57,050 nt of DNA, taken from NCBI GenBank assembly GCA_048213135.1, contig PS015031.1, positions 6,114 through 63,163 of the forward strand, read 5' to 3'. A program made the position numbers and the translations under genes. The notes under the pieces are model-generated. The model was not told the origin of the DNA. It saw nothing but the letters and a program-made list of their open reading frames with translations, and made no database searches. Each line of letters begins with the position of its first letter. Position 1 is the stretch's first letter. The stretch comes from Reclinomonas americana ATCC 50394. Its lineage: Eukaryota > Jakobida > Jakobea > Jakobida. Shown here one piece after another: positions 33,265-43,598 of the stretch.

Positions 33265-34250
33265 TGCAGTCATATACGAGGACGAGCGTGACAAAGGATT
33301 CAAGGCTTCAAAGCAAGAGAGAGATACAGGTCTGCAGAGAGAGGTGAACGAATGCAGAGGTCACCAGAGAGAAGCTTACAGTGAGGAAGACTGCAGAAAA
33401 TTGCAGCTCTTTCTCATTCGTCGTTCTCGCTCATCCCAAGTCTGCACGCCTACCTCTCTCTCTCCTCTCTTCAATGACCTCTGCCAGCTTCTCGCTGCTC
33501 TCTCACTCTCTCTCTCTCTCTGCCAGCTTCTCGCTGCTTTCTCACTCTCTAACACAGTCTCTCTCTATGTCTCTCTATCTCTCTCATTGTTGCCTCCTCC
33601 TTTTGCAGTTCTTTCCCAAGCAGCAGCCTTCGCTCCCCGTCGCATTCTCGTGCAGACTCCAGTCTGCATACCTCTCTCCGCTGACCTATACAGCCGACCT
33701 CTCCATCACCTTGTCGCTTTTGCATGCCGTCCTCTCTTGCAACTCGGTCACTCTCGTTGTTGCCTCCACAACTGCTCATTCTCTTGAAGCCTTTATCGCC
33801 CTCGCCCTCGCCCTTGTCTGCTGCTGCTGCTGCTCTCTCTCATTCACTCACTCACTCTCATTCACTCACTCACTCACTCATAGTTGCCTCTTCCTTTCAC
33901 AAGCTGCAACTTTCAACCCATTGTCGCCCTCACCCTGGTCCTTATCTCTGTGCTTTTCATGCACTTCTCCCTCCCTTCTCCCTTTCCTTCCTTCACTTAC
34001 CCTCCAAGCACAATTGCACAAAGTTTCGACACGCCTTGGGCGCCTCCTTCGAGAACAACTCAATATCAATGTCTCCATAGCTCGTCTGCAACACAACTCG
34101 CCCTTTTGTCTGTCACACACACAAACATAAGAGACATGTCCATCTCCACCAGGCGCACTTGTCTCAAATGTGACGCGCGTGCGTGCATGTGTGTGCAAGA
34201 GAGAGCGTGCAGCACGCAACTAGAGGCTCGTTCACGTATACTTGTGACAT
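30109..34250 (-). CDS. CWC27: Spliceosome-associated cyclophilin CWC27
   Basis: Seven exons: 34221-34250, 34001-34109, 32707-32787, 31990-32633, 31560-31920, 31141-31493 and 30109-31094 (with the false gap inside). The start [10 protein letters not shown] joins [13 protein letters not shown]. The cyclophilin domain follows ([82 protein letters not shown]). C-terminal CWC27 landmarks are [11 protein letters not shown] and an [14 protein letters not shown] tail. CWC27 joins activated spliceosomes with CWC22. The position equivalent to the catalytic Trp of CypA is not aromatic (CEWLNNKH), as in human CWC27, so isomerase activity is doubtful. Introns 1 and 5 begin GTTGCG. Gap 33047-33193 lies in intron 2. 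Confidence 0.93.
30216..31085. other. False gap: 187-bp identical direct repeat flanking 496 N
   Basis: Bases 30216-30402 (ending TCCTGTCTCCC before the N run) and 30899-31085 appear identical over 187 nt. Both encode the same CWC27 segment, including [12 protein letters not shown] and [10 protein letters not shown]. Two overlapping contig ends were placed side by side instead of being merged. Removing one copy and the Ns gives a continuous CWC27 last exon (31094 to 30109). Confidence 0.85.
32825..33046. repeat. GA microsatellite in CWC27 intron 2, with odd contig-end sequence
   Basis: Long GA runs on the plus strand (CT on the coding strand) precede the acceptor of exon 3 at 32787. They are interrupted by (GTA)n at about 32908-32930. 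The contig ends in GTACGTACGTAGTACGTAGG-like sequence immediately before the gap at 33047. Similar drift occurs at other contig ends. Confidence 0.8.
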
Positions 34251-34326
34251 GGTGTGCGCGCGAAAACAACAAACGCGTGCGATCGAAGTGGACAGTCCTG
34301 CGGGACTACGCTTTTGTTGCACACAA
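34251..34326. promoter_or_regulatory. 76-bp bidirectional intergenic region, CWC27 / DDX49
   Basis: Only 76 bp separate the ATG of CWC27 (34250, minus) from the ATG of the DEAD-box helicase (34327, plus). Both promoters and both 5' leaders must lie here or overlap the opposite gene. The sequence includes GCGCGCGAAAACAACAAACGC and CCTGCGGGACTACGC; no TATA box is visible. Confidence 0.6.
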
Positions 34327-34767
34327 ATGTCGGAGCCAAGGAAACGACGACACAAGAAGGAGGAAGTGGAGGAGGAGGAGGAGGAAGAAGAAGAGGAAGA
34401 AGAGGAGGTCGCTGCTGTGTCCTCTGAAGAAGAGGAAGAAGAGGAAGTCGAAGTCAGCGCGACGTTTCCGTCACTTGGGCTGAGCCCGTGGCTGTGCGAT
34501 GTGTGCCGTGCGCTCGGCCTGCGCGACCCCACACCCATTCAGTGTCAGGCGATTCCACCGATCCTCGCTGGTGAGTGCTTTTTACGGCCATGTGCACATT
34601 CACATCATCCACTCTTTGTCTCACACAAACACTGCACACACAGGTCGCGATGTGGTTGGTCGATCAGAGACCGGAAGTGGCAAGACAGCGGCCTTTGCTC
34701 TACCCATTTTGGATAGTCTCTCGCGGGAACCTTATGGCATCTTTGCGCTGGTGCTGACGCCCACGCG
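34327..34767 (+). CDS. DEAD-box RNA helicase, DDX49/Dbp8 type, 5' part
   Basis: Exon 34327-34570 starts [17 protein letters not shown] with a strongly acidic N-terminal extension, then the Q-motif region ([31 protein letters not shown]). Exon 34644-34767 gives [20 protein letters not shown] (motif I, variant of AxTGSGKT) and [13 protein letters not shown] (motif Ia). The combination SxWL, RDxxGxxxTGSGKT and DPYGIF-like wording points to DDX49/Dbp8, a nucleolar helicase of 18S rRNA maturation. Introns have GTGAGT donors. Everything after motif Ia, including DEAD and the second RecA domain, is missing: the gene runs into a (CA)n tract and a 20-N gap, and no remainder appears on the next contig. 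Confidence 0.85.
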
Positions 34768-34773
34768 GTGAGT

Positions 34774-34775
<2 letters not shown>

Positions 34776-34855
<80 letters not shown>

Positions 34856-34883
34856 NNNNNNNNNNNNNNNNNNNNTAGAGTAG

Positions 34884-34930
<47 letters not shown>
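34776..34930. repeat. CA and GA microsatellites around a 20-N gap
   Basis: A (CA)n run of about 75 nt follows the GTGAGT donor at 34768. The gap is at 34856-34875, followed by TAGAGTAGAGTAGAG and a GA run. The missing DDX49 exons and the 5' exon of the next gene must lie in this junction, so the true gap is far longer than 20 bases or the join is wrong. Confidence 0.85.
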
Positions 34931-34932
<2 letters not shown>

Positions 34933-35161
34933 TGGAGGGAAGAAGAGTGATGACTGCATTGCATCGCTTTTATCAAGAGTGATTGCATGTGATCACTGCC
35001 TTCATTCTGCCACTCACACCGTCTTCTGAGGCTTTCCTCTCACTCACTCTTCGTTTCCTTTGTTCTCTCATCTTGCCACTCGCTTCCCTCTCCTTGACAA
35101 CGCACTGCATCCTTTCGCTTTGTGCGATCTCTGACACCCTTTCCCTCTCTTCTCCTATCTC

Positions 35162-37005
35162 AGGCTCGTTCGGCTCCGTCCCTCGCCTGGTCTCGCAAGT
35201 GCAACACGACTACCAGGCGCAAATGGAGGCTCGCCCCGATGTATGGTTTCGCGAGCAGTACCTGGCACTGGTGGCGTCCACGCGACAGCGAGTGGCGGCC
35301 TATGTGAACGCACCCGTGGATGATTTGGTGCTGGTGGAGAACGCCTCGAGTGGAGTCAATGCGGTGTTTCGCTCGCTGCTGGGCTCGTCAACAGAGCACG
35401 ATGTGGTGATCTACTTGCAGACGGCGTATGGCACGTGGCGGCCCGTTCACTCCCATCAGCGCAGCGGTGGTGACTGACTGAATGCATCTGTGTGTGTAAC
35501 GCACAGGCATGGTGAAGAACACGCTGCAGTGGTTGCATGCTGTGCGCGGCGTCACGCTCGTTCAAGTTACGGCCGCTGATCCTCCTCACCTCGGCATCAC
35601 GTCATCACCTCACTCAATGCTCGGGGGGCCGCAGGTGAACTTTACGCTGCCTCTCGACAGCAGTGGCAGTGATCCCATCGTGGCGGCGCTGTCCACTGCA
35701 CTCGCCAAGTACGGCTCCCGAGTGCAGATGGTGATCTACTCACACATCACGTCGGTGCCGGCCATCATTCTGCCTGTGGAGAAGATGGCCCAGTTGTGCA
35801 AGTCGCACAATGTGCCGGTGGTGGTGGTCGACGGCGCGCATGCTCTCGGTCACATTCCGGTCGATGTGCGCGCGATGCAGGGCGCAGGAGTCGATTTCTG
35901 TGAGTGTGCTTCTTGTATGCTTGCTCTCTCCCTTTGTCTTTGTCTGTTCACTCCGCATCTCATCTGTTGCCACTCGTCTTCCTGTATTCACTTTGCCACA
36001 GTTCACTTTCGATTCCCCTTACTTTCTCGACCTCTGCTTTCATTCGTCGTCCTGCTCATGCTGTAGCTCTCGTCTCTTCGTGCTCTCCAGACTAAATGCC
36101 TTTCCTTCCCCTTCCCCTTTTACCCCCTTCCCCCTTTCCCCCTTCCCCTTTATCCCCCTTCCCCTTTATCCCCCTTCCCCTTTATCCCCTTCCCCCCCTT
36201 AGACATCACCAACGCCCACAAATGGCTCTACGCACCCAAGGGCACCGCACTCATGTGGGTCAGCTCCAAGTTTCAGCAAAAGTACCGCATTGTGCCCACG
36301 GTGGTGTCGTCGAGCGGAAAGTGGGACTTGCCTGGCGAGTTTGAGTACACTGGTGAGTGTGGTTCACACTGAACAGTACACGCCTCTGCTTGCTGAGCGC
36401 GTGCACACAATGACAGGCACTCGCGACTACACGGCGTTCTGCTCGATTGGCGCTGCGCTGGATTTCCGCACCATGATTGGTGGCGACGAGAAGATCATGA
36501 CCTGGCTCCGCACACTGGCGTGGGAGGGCGGTCAGCGATTGGCCAAGGCCTGGGGCACGCGTCTTCTTGCACCCGCCGACATGACTGCTGGTGCGTGCAC
36601 GTGCAAGCAACAACATTATTGACCTTCCTTCATCTCACCATGTCACACATCAGGCATGGTGGACGTGCGGTTGCCGCCGGCCGATGAGAGCAAGTACGCT
36701 GTGCTGACGCAGCGGCTGCTCGATCAGTACGACGTGTATCTGGTGGTCTACGTTGCGTAGTGCTGGCGCGCTTTCGTTTCGTGCCACACGCAGCATTCCT
36801 CACTTTCCAACATTTCAGCCCCTCATCAACGGCGACGGCACCAAGAATGGCTGGTGGGCACGCGTGTCGGCACAGGTGTACCTCGAGTTGTCCGATGTGA
36901 GTGCCATTTGTTGTTCCTGGTCCCCTGTGCGTCTCATCGCTTACACTTGCATCGACGACGCAGTTTGATCGTGTGGCCACACTTGTGTCACAATTGCTGC
37001 AGTAG
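35162..37005 (+). CDS. Class V aminotransferase-like PLP enzyme (isopenicillin-N epimerase / sulfoxide lyase type), 5' exon missing
   Basis: Exons 35162-35430, 35507-35899, 36203-36352, 36417-36590, 36654-36751, 36819-36898 and 36963-37005 join in phase. It begins inside the family's N-terminal motif (GSFGSVPRLV, normally preceded by LNHG). PLP-fold landmarks are VVVDGAHALGHIPVD and TNAHKWLYAPKGTALMWV; the lysine of HKW is the expected Schiff-base residue. The C-terminus (NGWWARVSAQVYLELSDFDR) is also typical. Such enzymes are C-S lyases or epimerases; the exact substrate cannot be read. The first intron appears to use a GC donor (GCACGT at 35431), giving TAYGMVKNTL; a GT at 35467 would insert 12 residues. 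The fifth intron starts GTTGCG at 36752, giving YLVVYPLINGDG. Confidence 0.85.
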
Positions 37006-37198
37006 CAACATCATGTACATCCAGGCGGTGGTTGGCTTTTCTTTTTTAATCTTTTTCTTCGCTTATAATTGGTGGTCTCCTCGCCCACAAACACAAAGGT
37101 AGGAGAGCAAGAGAAACCTGTCGAGAGTACACCGCCACGGGCAGGAAAAAAACACTAGAAACTAATGGCTATGGGAAGGAAATCAGGAGCTGGCATTG

Positions 37199-39017
37199 CT
37201 ACAGCTGGCCGTTCGAGGGAGACATGTATGACAGCATCGGCTGCGAGCCTGGGGGTGTGGGCGGTCGCGGAGGCGGTGGCATCATTGTTGTCGTTGTGGT
37301 GGAGCCAGCAGACGACATGGTGGACAGCATCATGCTGGCGGCGGCGGCGAGTGGTGACACGGAACGCACCACTCCGCTTCCCGCGGCTGTCGGTGCGGTN
37401 NNNNNNNNNNNNNNNNNNNCGTCGTCCTCGTCGTCGTCGTCGTCATCATCATCATCATCATCATCATCCGAGTCACGCTCGTCCGAGTCCCCCTCGTCGT
37501 CATCACTCTCGTTCTCGGAGGCACTCGCCATGGCCTCGTCTTCCTTCTTCTTCTCCTCACCGTTCTCCTCCTCCTCGTCGTCCTCTGTCTCGGTCTTGAA
37601 CGTTCGCGATCCTTGAGCGAGACCACCGCGTTTGCCACGCTTGCCTCCACGCCCACGAAAGCCGCCTCGACCACCTCTGCCACCTCGTCCACCCCGCCCA
37701 CCGCGGCCACCACGGCTGCCGGGTCCGTACTTGCCACGTCGCACTTTCGGCGACACAATGACAATGTCGACAGAGCTGGAGCTGTCGCTGCCACCGTCTT
37801 CCTCCTCCTGGTCCGAGTCGGCAGTCTTTCGGCGCGGCGAATCCTGCTCCATGGCCACCACGCCGGCATTCTTCTCTGCGTCCGAGGTGTCGCCACGAGC
37901 GATTCGCGCTCGCGCACGACCACGCTTGCCGCTGGTTTCCTCGGCAGTCGACGACTCCGCCTCCGACTCAGACGATGATGACTGAGACTCGTCGCCGTTA
38001 CCATCACCGCTGCCGTCACGTTTGTCTCCGCCACCTCCTCCTCCTCCGCCGCCTCCTGCTCCACCACTTCCACCACCACTGTCACCGTTGCCGTTGGGGG
38101 CTGTGGGACGCGTTTGCTTGCCGCCACGCTTGCCACCACCACCACCACGCTTGCCTCCGCTCTTTCCACCTCGCTTGCCACCCTTGCCGCGCTTGACACC
38201 ATATGCCTGGCGAGCAAAAACGGAGCCGTCCGATGGCAACAGAGGAACGGCGGCCTTGCTGCTGCTGCTGTTGTCGACATCGTCCTGCACTCCGTCTTGC
38301 TTCTCTGCTTGACTCTCATCTCGCGGAGCACGCTTGCCGCGCTTGCCAGAGCGTGCAACAGAGGGGCCAGGTTCGATGGATGCGCTGCGACTGGACACGG
38401 CACTGCCGCCGACCGCAGCACCACTGTCAACACTCATTGGCACCGAGGGCGGCACACGCAGTGTGTTTTGCGGCACTGCAACAATTGCGCGCGGCGCCGC
38501 AATCTACGGCATCACCGCACACAGAAGCATGTGAGAACAAATCAACAAGGAGCACGCATCACTCTGTTCGCAGCACACAGACCTGCACGTCGGGCACCGA
38601 CAACGACGGCGAAGGTGTGTGCGGTGGGAGGGGCGGCAGTGGTGGCAGCAGCGGTGATGGCGGCGGTCGCTGAGGTGCTGCTGCCGGTGATGCGGATCGC
38701 GAGCCGGCTGCGAAATCACTGAGTGAATCGTCGTCCGAGTTCATCGACACTGACGAGCGTGCCGACTGCGATGTGGCCGAGAGCACTCGAGTCGCACTCG
38801 GCACCACCGCCACCGCGGGGGTGCTGACAGTTGACGCAGTGGTGGTGGTGGCCGTGGTAGTGGTGGTCGCGCTGTTGTTGCCAGGAGTCGACGGTGCGGC
38901 CGAGGTGGGATCTCGCCGCTTCTGCAGCTCCATGTACTTTTTGATGCGTCGCTCCACGGCTCGGAAGATGGCCTCCAGTGTGCGATTGTAGCCGGCTGCT
39001 TTCAGTCGTTCACTGAT
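37199..39017 (-). CDS. Acidic, RGG-rich nuclear-type protein, C-terminal part
   Basis: Minus-strand exon 38583-39017 begins ISERLKAAGYNRTLEAIF, a LisH-like helix pair, then low-complexity Thr/Ser/Pro. Exon 37199-38503 adds Lys/Gly-rich KRGGKSGGKRGG, several Ser/Asp/Glu acidic patches, an RGG box (RGGRGGRGGRGGFRGRGG) and a C-terminus rich in Pro, Thr and Met ending SPSNGQL. A 20-N gap (37400-37419) splits an Asp run. The composition resembles nucleolar or chromatin-associated RNA-binding proteins such as nucleolin or Nopp140, but no domain proves a family. The N-terminal exons are at 40044-40222 and, on an apparently inverted contig, at 39064-40023. Confidence 0.65.
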
Positions 39018-39063
39018 CTGCAAAGTCATAGCAGTGGTGGTGGNNNNNNNNNNNNNNNNNNNN

Positions 39064-40023
39064 GCCATCACAGCAACAGCAACAGCAACAGCGATACGCG
39101 CAGAGTACCTTCTTATCATCGCCGTCGTCGTCGAGCGAGGGCGATAGTGCTGACATGGGCAGTGATGACGATAGTGACGACAGTGAGGAGGACGATGATG
39201 ATGATGATGGTGGTGTTGTGCGTGGCAAGAGTGTTGTGCATCAGCAGCGACAGCAGCCGCAGCAGCCGCGTCGCACGCCTGGTGGTCAGTCACTCGCCAC
39301 ACGCACACACACAACAACAAGAAAAGTATGTGACTTTTCTTTGTGTTAACAGTGGTGGTTCACTTGCCGGGGAGTGTGGCGCCACGCGGGCCTGTGTTGG
39401 AGTTCGCCTCGTTGGCGGGTGTGGATGCCTCGGCCGCAGCATTGTCGGCCACTGATGGCGTGACGACTCGTGGACTGATGACATGGGGCGGTGGCAGTGT
39501 GCACGAGCAGCAGCAGCAGCAACAGGCGTCCACTATCCGCAATGGTTTGCGTGCCTTATATGCTTTTGTTCTTTTGTTTATTAGCGACTGATGACGATAA
39601 GCAACGCAGGCTTCTGGAGCAAGGAAGGTACGGTTTTTTGCGTGCATGTGTGCATGTGATTCGACGTTAGTTTTGGCGCGCGCTTGGGTGACATGTCGCA
39701 CCCATGTCGCGCGCGTGTGCCGCCCACACTGGCGCATCAGTGATGCTTTTGTGTGTGTTACCGCTAGTGCACTGTGTGTCTGTGTTGCTGTGCACGAAAA
39801 GAGCGTGTGGAGACTGGAGGGAACGCGTGGACTTGTCCAATGTGATTTACATTGCGTGTTGTCTTTCTTTGTGTGTGTGCGTCTGCAGAGGAGAAGATCC
39901 TGCGACAGTGTGGTGTGTATTCTGGGGCCGATGAGACCGGGCGCATCCCGTTTGAAATGGCCGTCGAGGTGTGGTGTTGGTCGTGTGCTACTTCGGGGCG
40001 CTAATGATGATTGTGGCTGATCA
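39064..40023 (+). CDS. Middle exons of the RGG-rich protein (contig apparently inverted)
   Basis: As written these are plus-strand exons without a start or end: 39064-39281 (QQQQQQQRYAQSTFLSS, then acidic SDDDSDDSEEDD), about 39351-39542, a small exon DDDKQRRLLEQG near 39587-39626, and about 39889-39969 (EEKILRQCGVYSGADETG, RIPFEMAVE). The last ends in phase 0 at GTGTGG. Reversed, it joins the phase-0 exon at 39017: FEMAVE-ISERLKAAGYN forms a continuous helix. Its first exon follows the Gln-ending exon at 40044-40222 (ALPQQH then PSQQQQ). The donor at about 39542 is GTTTGCG. A separate plus-strand gene is the alternative, but it would have no termini. Confidence 0.65.
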
Positions 40024-40043
40024 NNNNNNNNNNNNNNNNNNNN

Positions 40044-40222
40044 TGATGTTGTTGAGGAAGAGCACGCTTTCCCTTGGAGACAGTGGCCGCAGTCGCCAGT
40101 GACAGCAGTCCACCCAGTCCCCTTCCCGCACTGATGCTGTTGCTGCTGATGCTGTTGCGCATCACAAGTGGAGGCACAGAGGGCACAGCACCTCCGCCTC
40201 CACTGATTCCACCATACTCCAT
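40044..40222 (-). CDS. First exon of the RGG-rich protein
   Basis: ATG at 40222 opens MEYGGISGGGGAVPSVPP, then MRNSISSNSISAGRGL and GGLLSLATAATVSKGKRALP, ending in Gln/His at the 40024-40043 gap. Gly/Ser-rich and disordered, it contains no recognised domain. It is divergent from the LRR-WH2 gene, with 90 bp between start codons. It has no continuation unless contig 39064-40023 is flipped. Confidence 0.6.
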
Positions 40223-40312
40223 CGTTGCGCGCGCTCGCAAAAGTGACTTGTAAGTGTTTGCTATGTGCAGCGAGCATGCAATTGTCATTAGTGTTTGTCT
40301 TTTGTGTTTGCA
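40223..40312. promoter_or_regulatory. 90-bp bidirectional intergenic region
   Basis: The spacer separates the start codons of the RGG-rich gene (40222, minus) and the LRR-WH2 gene (40313, plus). It contains GCGCGCGCTCGCAAAAGTGAC and T-rich sequence near the plus-strand start. No defined element is recognised. Shared regulation is inferred from distance alone. Confidence 0.45.
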
Positions 40313-43300
40313 ATGGAGGAGCCAAGCTCATCAGTGCCTCCTGCGCTCTTGCAACAGTGCACAAAGAGCGCCACAGTTGCGCCACACATGCTTTCCACAG
40401 AGTGTCACATCTCTTACTTTTTTGTTTGTTTTTTTATGAAAAAAAAGGTGACTTTGAGTGCCTCTGATGGTGACATTGCGTCGCTCATTGATGAGCTGGG
40501 CGGGGTGTTGGCGGATAATGCGCGACTGGAGGATGTTGACTTTGAGGGTCGGTCGAGCTTATCTCTCACTAGGCGACTGTGTGTTTTGTTGCTCACACTC
40601 ACTTGCTCACTTGCTCTCTGTGTGTGTGTGTCTGTGTGTGTCTATATGTGTGTGTTTGTTTGCAGGAGTGACTCTGGGCGATGAGGACGCAGAGTCGTTT
40701 TGTCTGACTCTGTTGGGCCCGCAGACTGCAGCGCGAGTCAAGCACCTCTCCATGCCCTGTTGCGTTGACTAAGGAGACTCTGAGAGAGGGGCCCTCTCTC
40801 TCTCTTACTCACTCTCACTCACTGTCTCTTGCTCAGATGTGGGCGCTGGTTTCCGCACTGCATGCACTCTTGGTGATCGATTGGTCGCGCATCGGTTCTT
40901 GGAGGAGCTGGACTTGGCAGGCGCGTGGAGCCCTCTCTCTCTCTTTCTCACTCACTCATTCGTGTGAGGGCTTACTCTGTGTGTGTGTGTGTGTCACAGG
41001 CAATGAGTTTGGTGACGATGGAGTGGTGGCACTGGCCACGTCGCTGCGGAGCAATCTCATTCTGCGGTTTCTCAGTCTCTCGGGTGAGGCGAGAGAAGAA
41101 GGGAGGAGAGAGGGAGACGAGGGAGAGGAGCAAGGATNNNNNNNNNNNNNNNNNNNNNNNNNNNNNNNNNNNNNNNNNNNNNNNNNNNNNNNNNNNNNNN
41201 NNNNNNNNNNNNNNNNNNNNNNNNNNNNNNNNNNNNNNNNNNNNNNNNTCGAGCACCTCATCCTCTTCTGCACCCTGTACAGTGTTCCTTTCTGCTTAGA
41301 CAGTCCTTCAGGCACCGTGCCCTCTGCTGCACTCTGCACACTCCCCCTTTCAGCTTGCACGGTTGGAGCTGATCAATCGTCTCTCATGGCATTCCTTCAT
41401 TCCTCCGCTCACTGTCATTCTTCAGGTACCGGTTGTGGCGATCGAGGTGCCAAGGCCATCGCTGCGGCATTGGAGGTGAACAGCACGTTGCACTTTTTGG
41501 ATCTTTCTTGTTGCGTACCCCTCGCGACCTCCCCTTCTCCCTGTGCCTGGTCGTCTCACTGTGTGAACGCAGATTGTGAGATCCAATCAAGGGGCGCCGC
41601 GTCGCTGGCTGACGCTCTGCGCATCAACGCTGGCCTGCAGGAGCTCGACTTGCGCACGAACCCGTTGAGTGACTGTGCGGTGCTGTTTGCGGAGGCGCTG
41701 CGCAGCAACCGTGACTCGCACCTGACTGTGTTGGAGTTGCCGGGCATGTCGGCCGACGATCGGCTGCTGTTGTACGGTGCAATGCCGACGAAGAAGGCTC
41801 TCGCTCCCGTAGAACCAGCACGACCGGCGCCACCGCCTGCGGCAGTTGCTGCGCCGCCACCACCACCACAGCAGCCGGCTCATCAACACCACCACCATCA
41901 TCATCATCAGGTACACCCGCAAAATCACCAGCGACACGAACACGGCCACGTACCAGCAGATGGCGAGGATGATTACCTTGACGAACACGACGAGGACGAG
42001 GATGAGGATGAAGACGATGACGACGATCCACCACCACCACCACCGCCCCCACCGGCGGCAGCACCTGCTCCTGCGTCTGCGCCACCACCTGCTCCTGCTC
42101 CACCACCTCCAGCCCCCGCTCCACCACCTGCTCCCGAAGCCGCTCCACCACCTCCCGTTTCTGTCCCATTGCCCGCTCCCGTCGCCGTTCCACCACCTGC
42201 TCCCGTCGCCGCACCACCACCTCCATCACCAATGCCACCGCCTGTTGCCTCACCACCCGTAGAAGCATCAAAGCCCGTCGCGCCAGCCCCGTTATCTCTG
42301 GAGCCCCTGCCACCAGCAACTGAGCCGACGCCAGCTGAGCCTGCGTCGCCACCATCGCCTGGCTTTGTAGTCACTGTGTCGCCCTTGTTGTCGGTGCCCC
42401 TCCCGCCACCGCCTCCTGCCCCTTCACGAGCGGCTCCACCGGCGGCGGCTGCCTCTGATCACGCGTCCCCAGCGCCATCGCGTCCTCCGGCGATCCATGT
42501 TCCTCCCGCAGGCCACGAAGTGGCGCCCGCACCGCCAGTGCCACCCCCTGCACCGCAGGTAGACACGCCCGTGACACCGTCGACTCCTTCGTCGTCGGCT
42601 GCAAATGGCACGGCGTTGGAGGCGGTCACACTGGAGACCACGATGGAAGTCCTGCTGGATGCGGTGGCGGCGCACAACAAGTGGCCGCCGAAAATCGCCG
42701 CGCCGCTGGCCGCCACCTTTGAGGAGAATGTTGCGTGCGCTGGCTTTCTTGTACACTTTGTAATGTCTTTCTCACGCTCTGTGGTCGACGCACAGTTTAT
42801 TGTCACAGTGGAGACACTGTTGCACAACTGGCATGAGGTGCCGGGGTTCGGCGTCAAGTCGGTTCCGCTCAACTGCATTCGCCAATACCTGCTCAAGACA
42901 GTGGAGGAAAGCGGTGCGCTGCTGCTGCACATTCATATTCCCGCTTTATGTGTATCTGATCTGCTCCGCAGTGTTGAGAAAGTACCCGCCGTTCTGGGAT
43001 CCATTGCCACCCGCTTCACCAATGGCGACTGGCGCCGCTGCGGCCTCCGCCGCCGCCATGCTCATGGGCGATGTCAAAGTACAGACGTCGTTTGCACCGC
43101 CTCCAGCTCCGCCACCACCACCACCGCCGGCGCCGCCACCACCGCCGCCACCACCGGCAAGAAAGGCTGCAGGTTCGTGTCCCGCATGCTCACCTTCCTT
43201 TCCCACTGTAGATTTCGCTCATTGCATACATGCAGGAGTGGCCGGTGCCGCGGCGGGAGCATTGCTGGCAGGCATCAAGAGTCCACCATCGCTCAAGGCC

Positions 43301-43537
43301 GCACAAGCGGTGAGTTGGCTTTTTTTTTGCGCTCACGCCGCAGATTGATCCCTCACTCTCTTCCACCTCATTGCAGAATGGCCCGAGGTTATCCACCGAC
43401 CCATCGGTCGACCTGATGGGTGAACTCACTCGCCGACTGAGCATGCGAAGAGCGTCGCTGACGGCGAGCAAGAAGGGCAAGAAGTTGAAGAAGGACAGCG
43501 ACTCGGAATCCTCCGAAGACGAGTCAGAGAAATGGTG
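40313..43537 (+). CDS. LRR-polyproline-WH2 protein, candidate actin regulator
   Basis: The start is MEEPSSSVPPALLQQ. Several exons encode RNI-type LRRs (NARLEDVDFEGVTLGDED, FLEELDLAGNEFGDDGVV, LHFLDLSYCEIQSRGAAS, LQELDLRTNPLSD). Then come a His run, an acidic run, about 250 residues dominated by PPPAPAPPP-type polyproline (profilin/SH3/EVH1-like sites), a ~110-residue helical segment, a second polyproline tract, a WH2-like motif (GALLAGIKSPPSLKAA) and a basic motif DLMGELTRRLSMRRASL before the stop. LRR plus polyproline plus WH2 is the layout of leiomodin-type actin nucleators. Introns at 40759 and 41510 start with GTTGCG and restore LRR consensus. 42730-42795 (GTTGCG...CACAG, 66 nt) may be another or may be retained. 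Gap 41139-41248 lies in an intron. Confidence 0.7.
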
Positions 43538-43598
43538 ATAATACATAAACAGGCAGGAGTCGTATATTATCATTATTGGTGGCGATGGTGGTGGTGGT

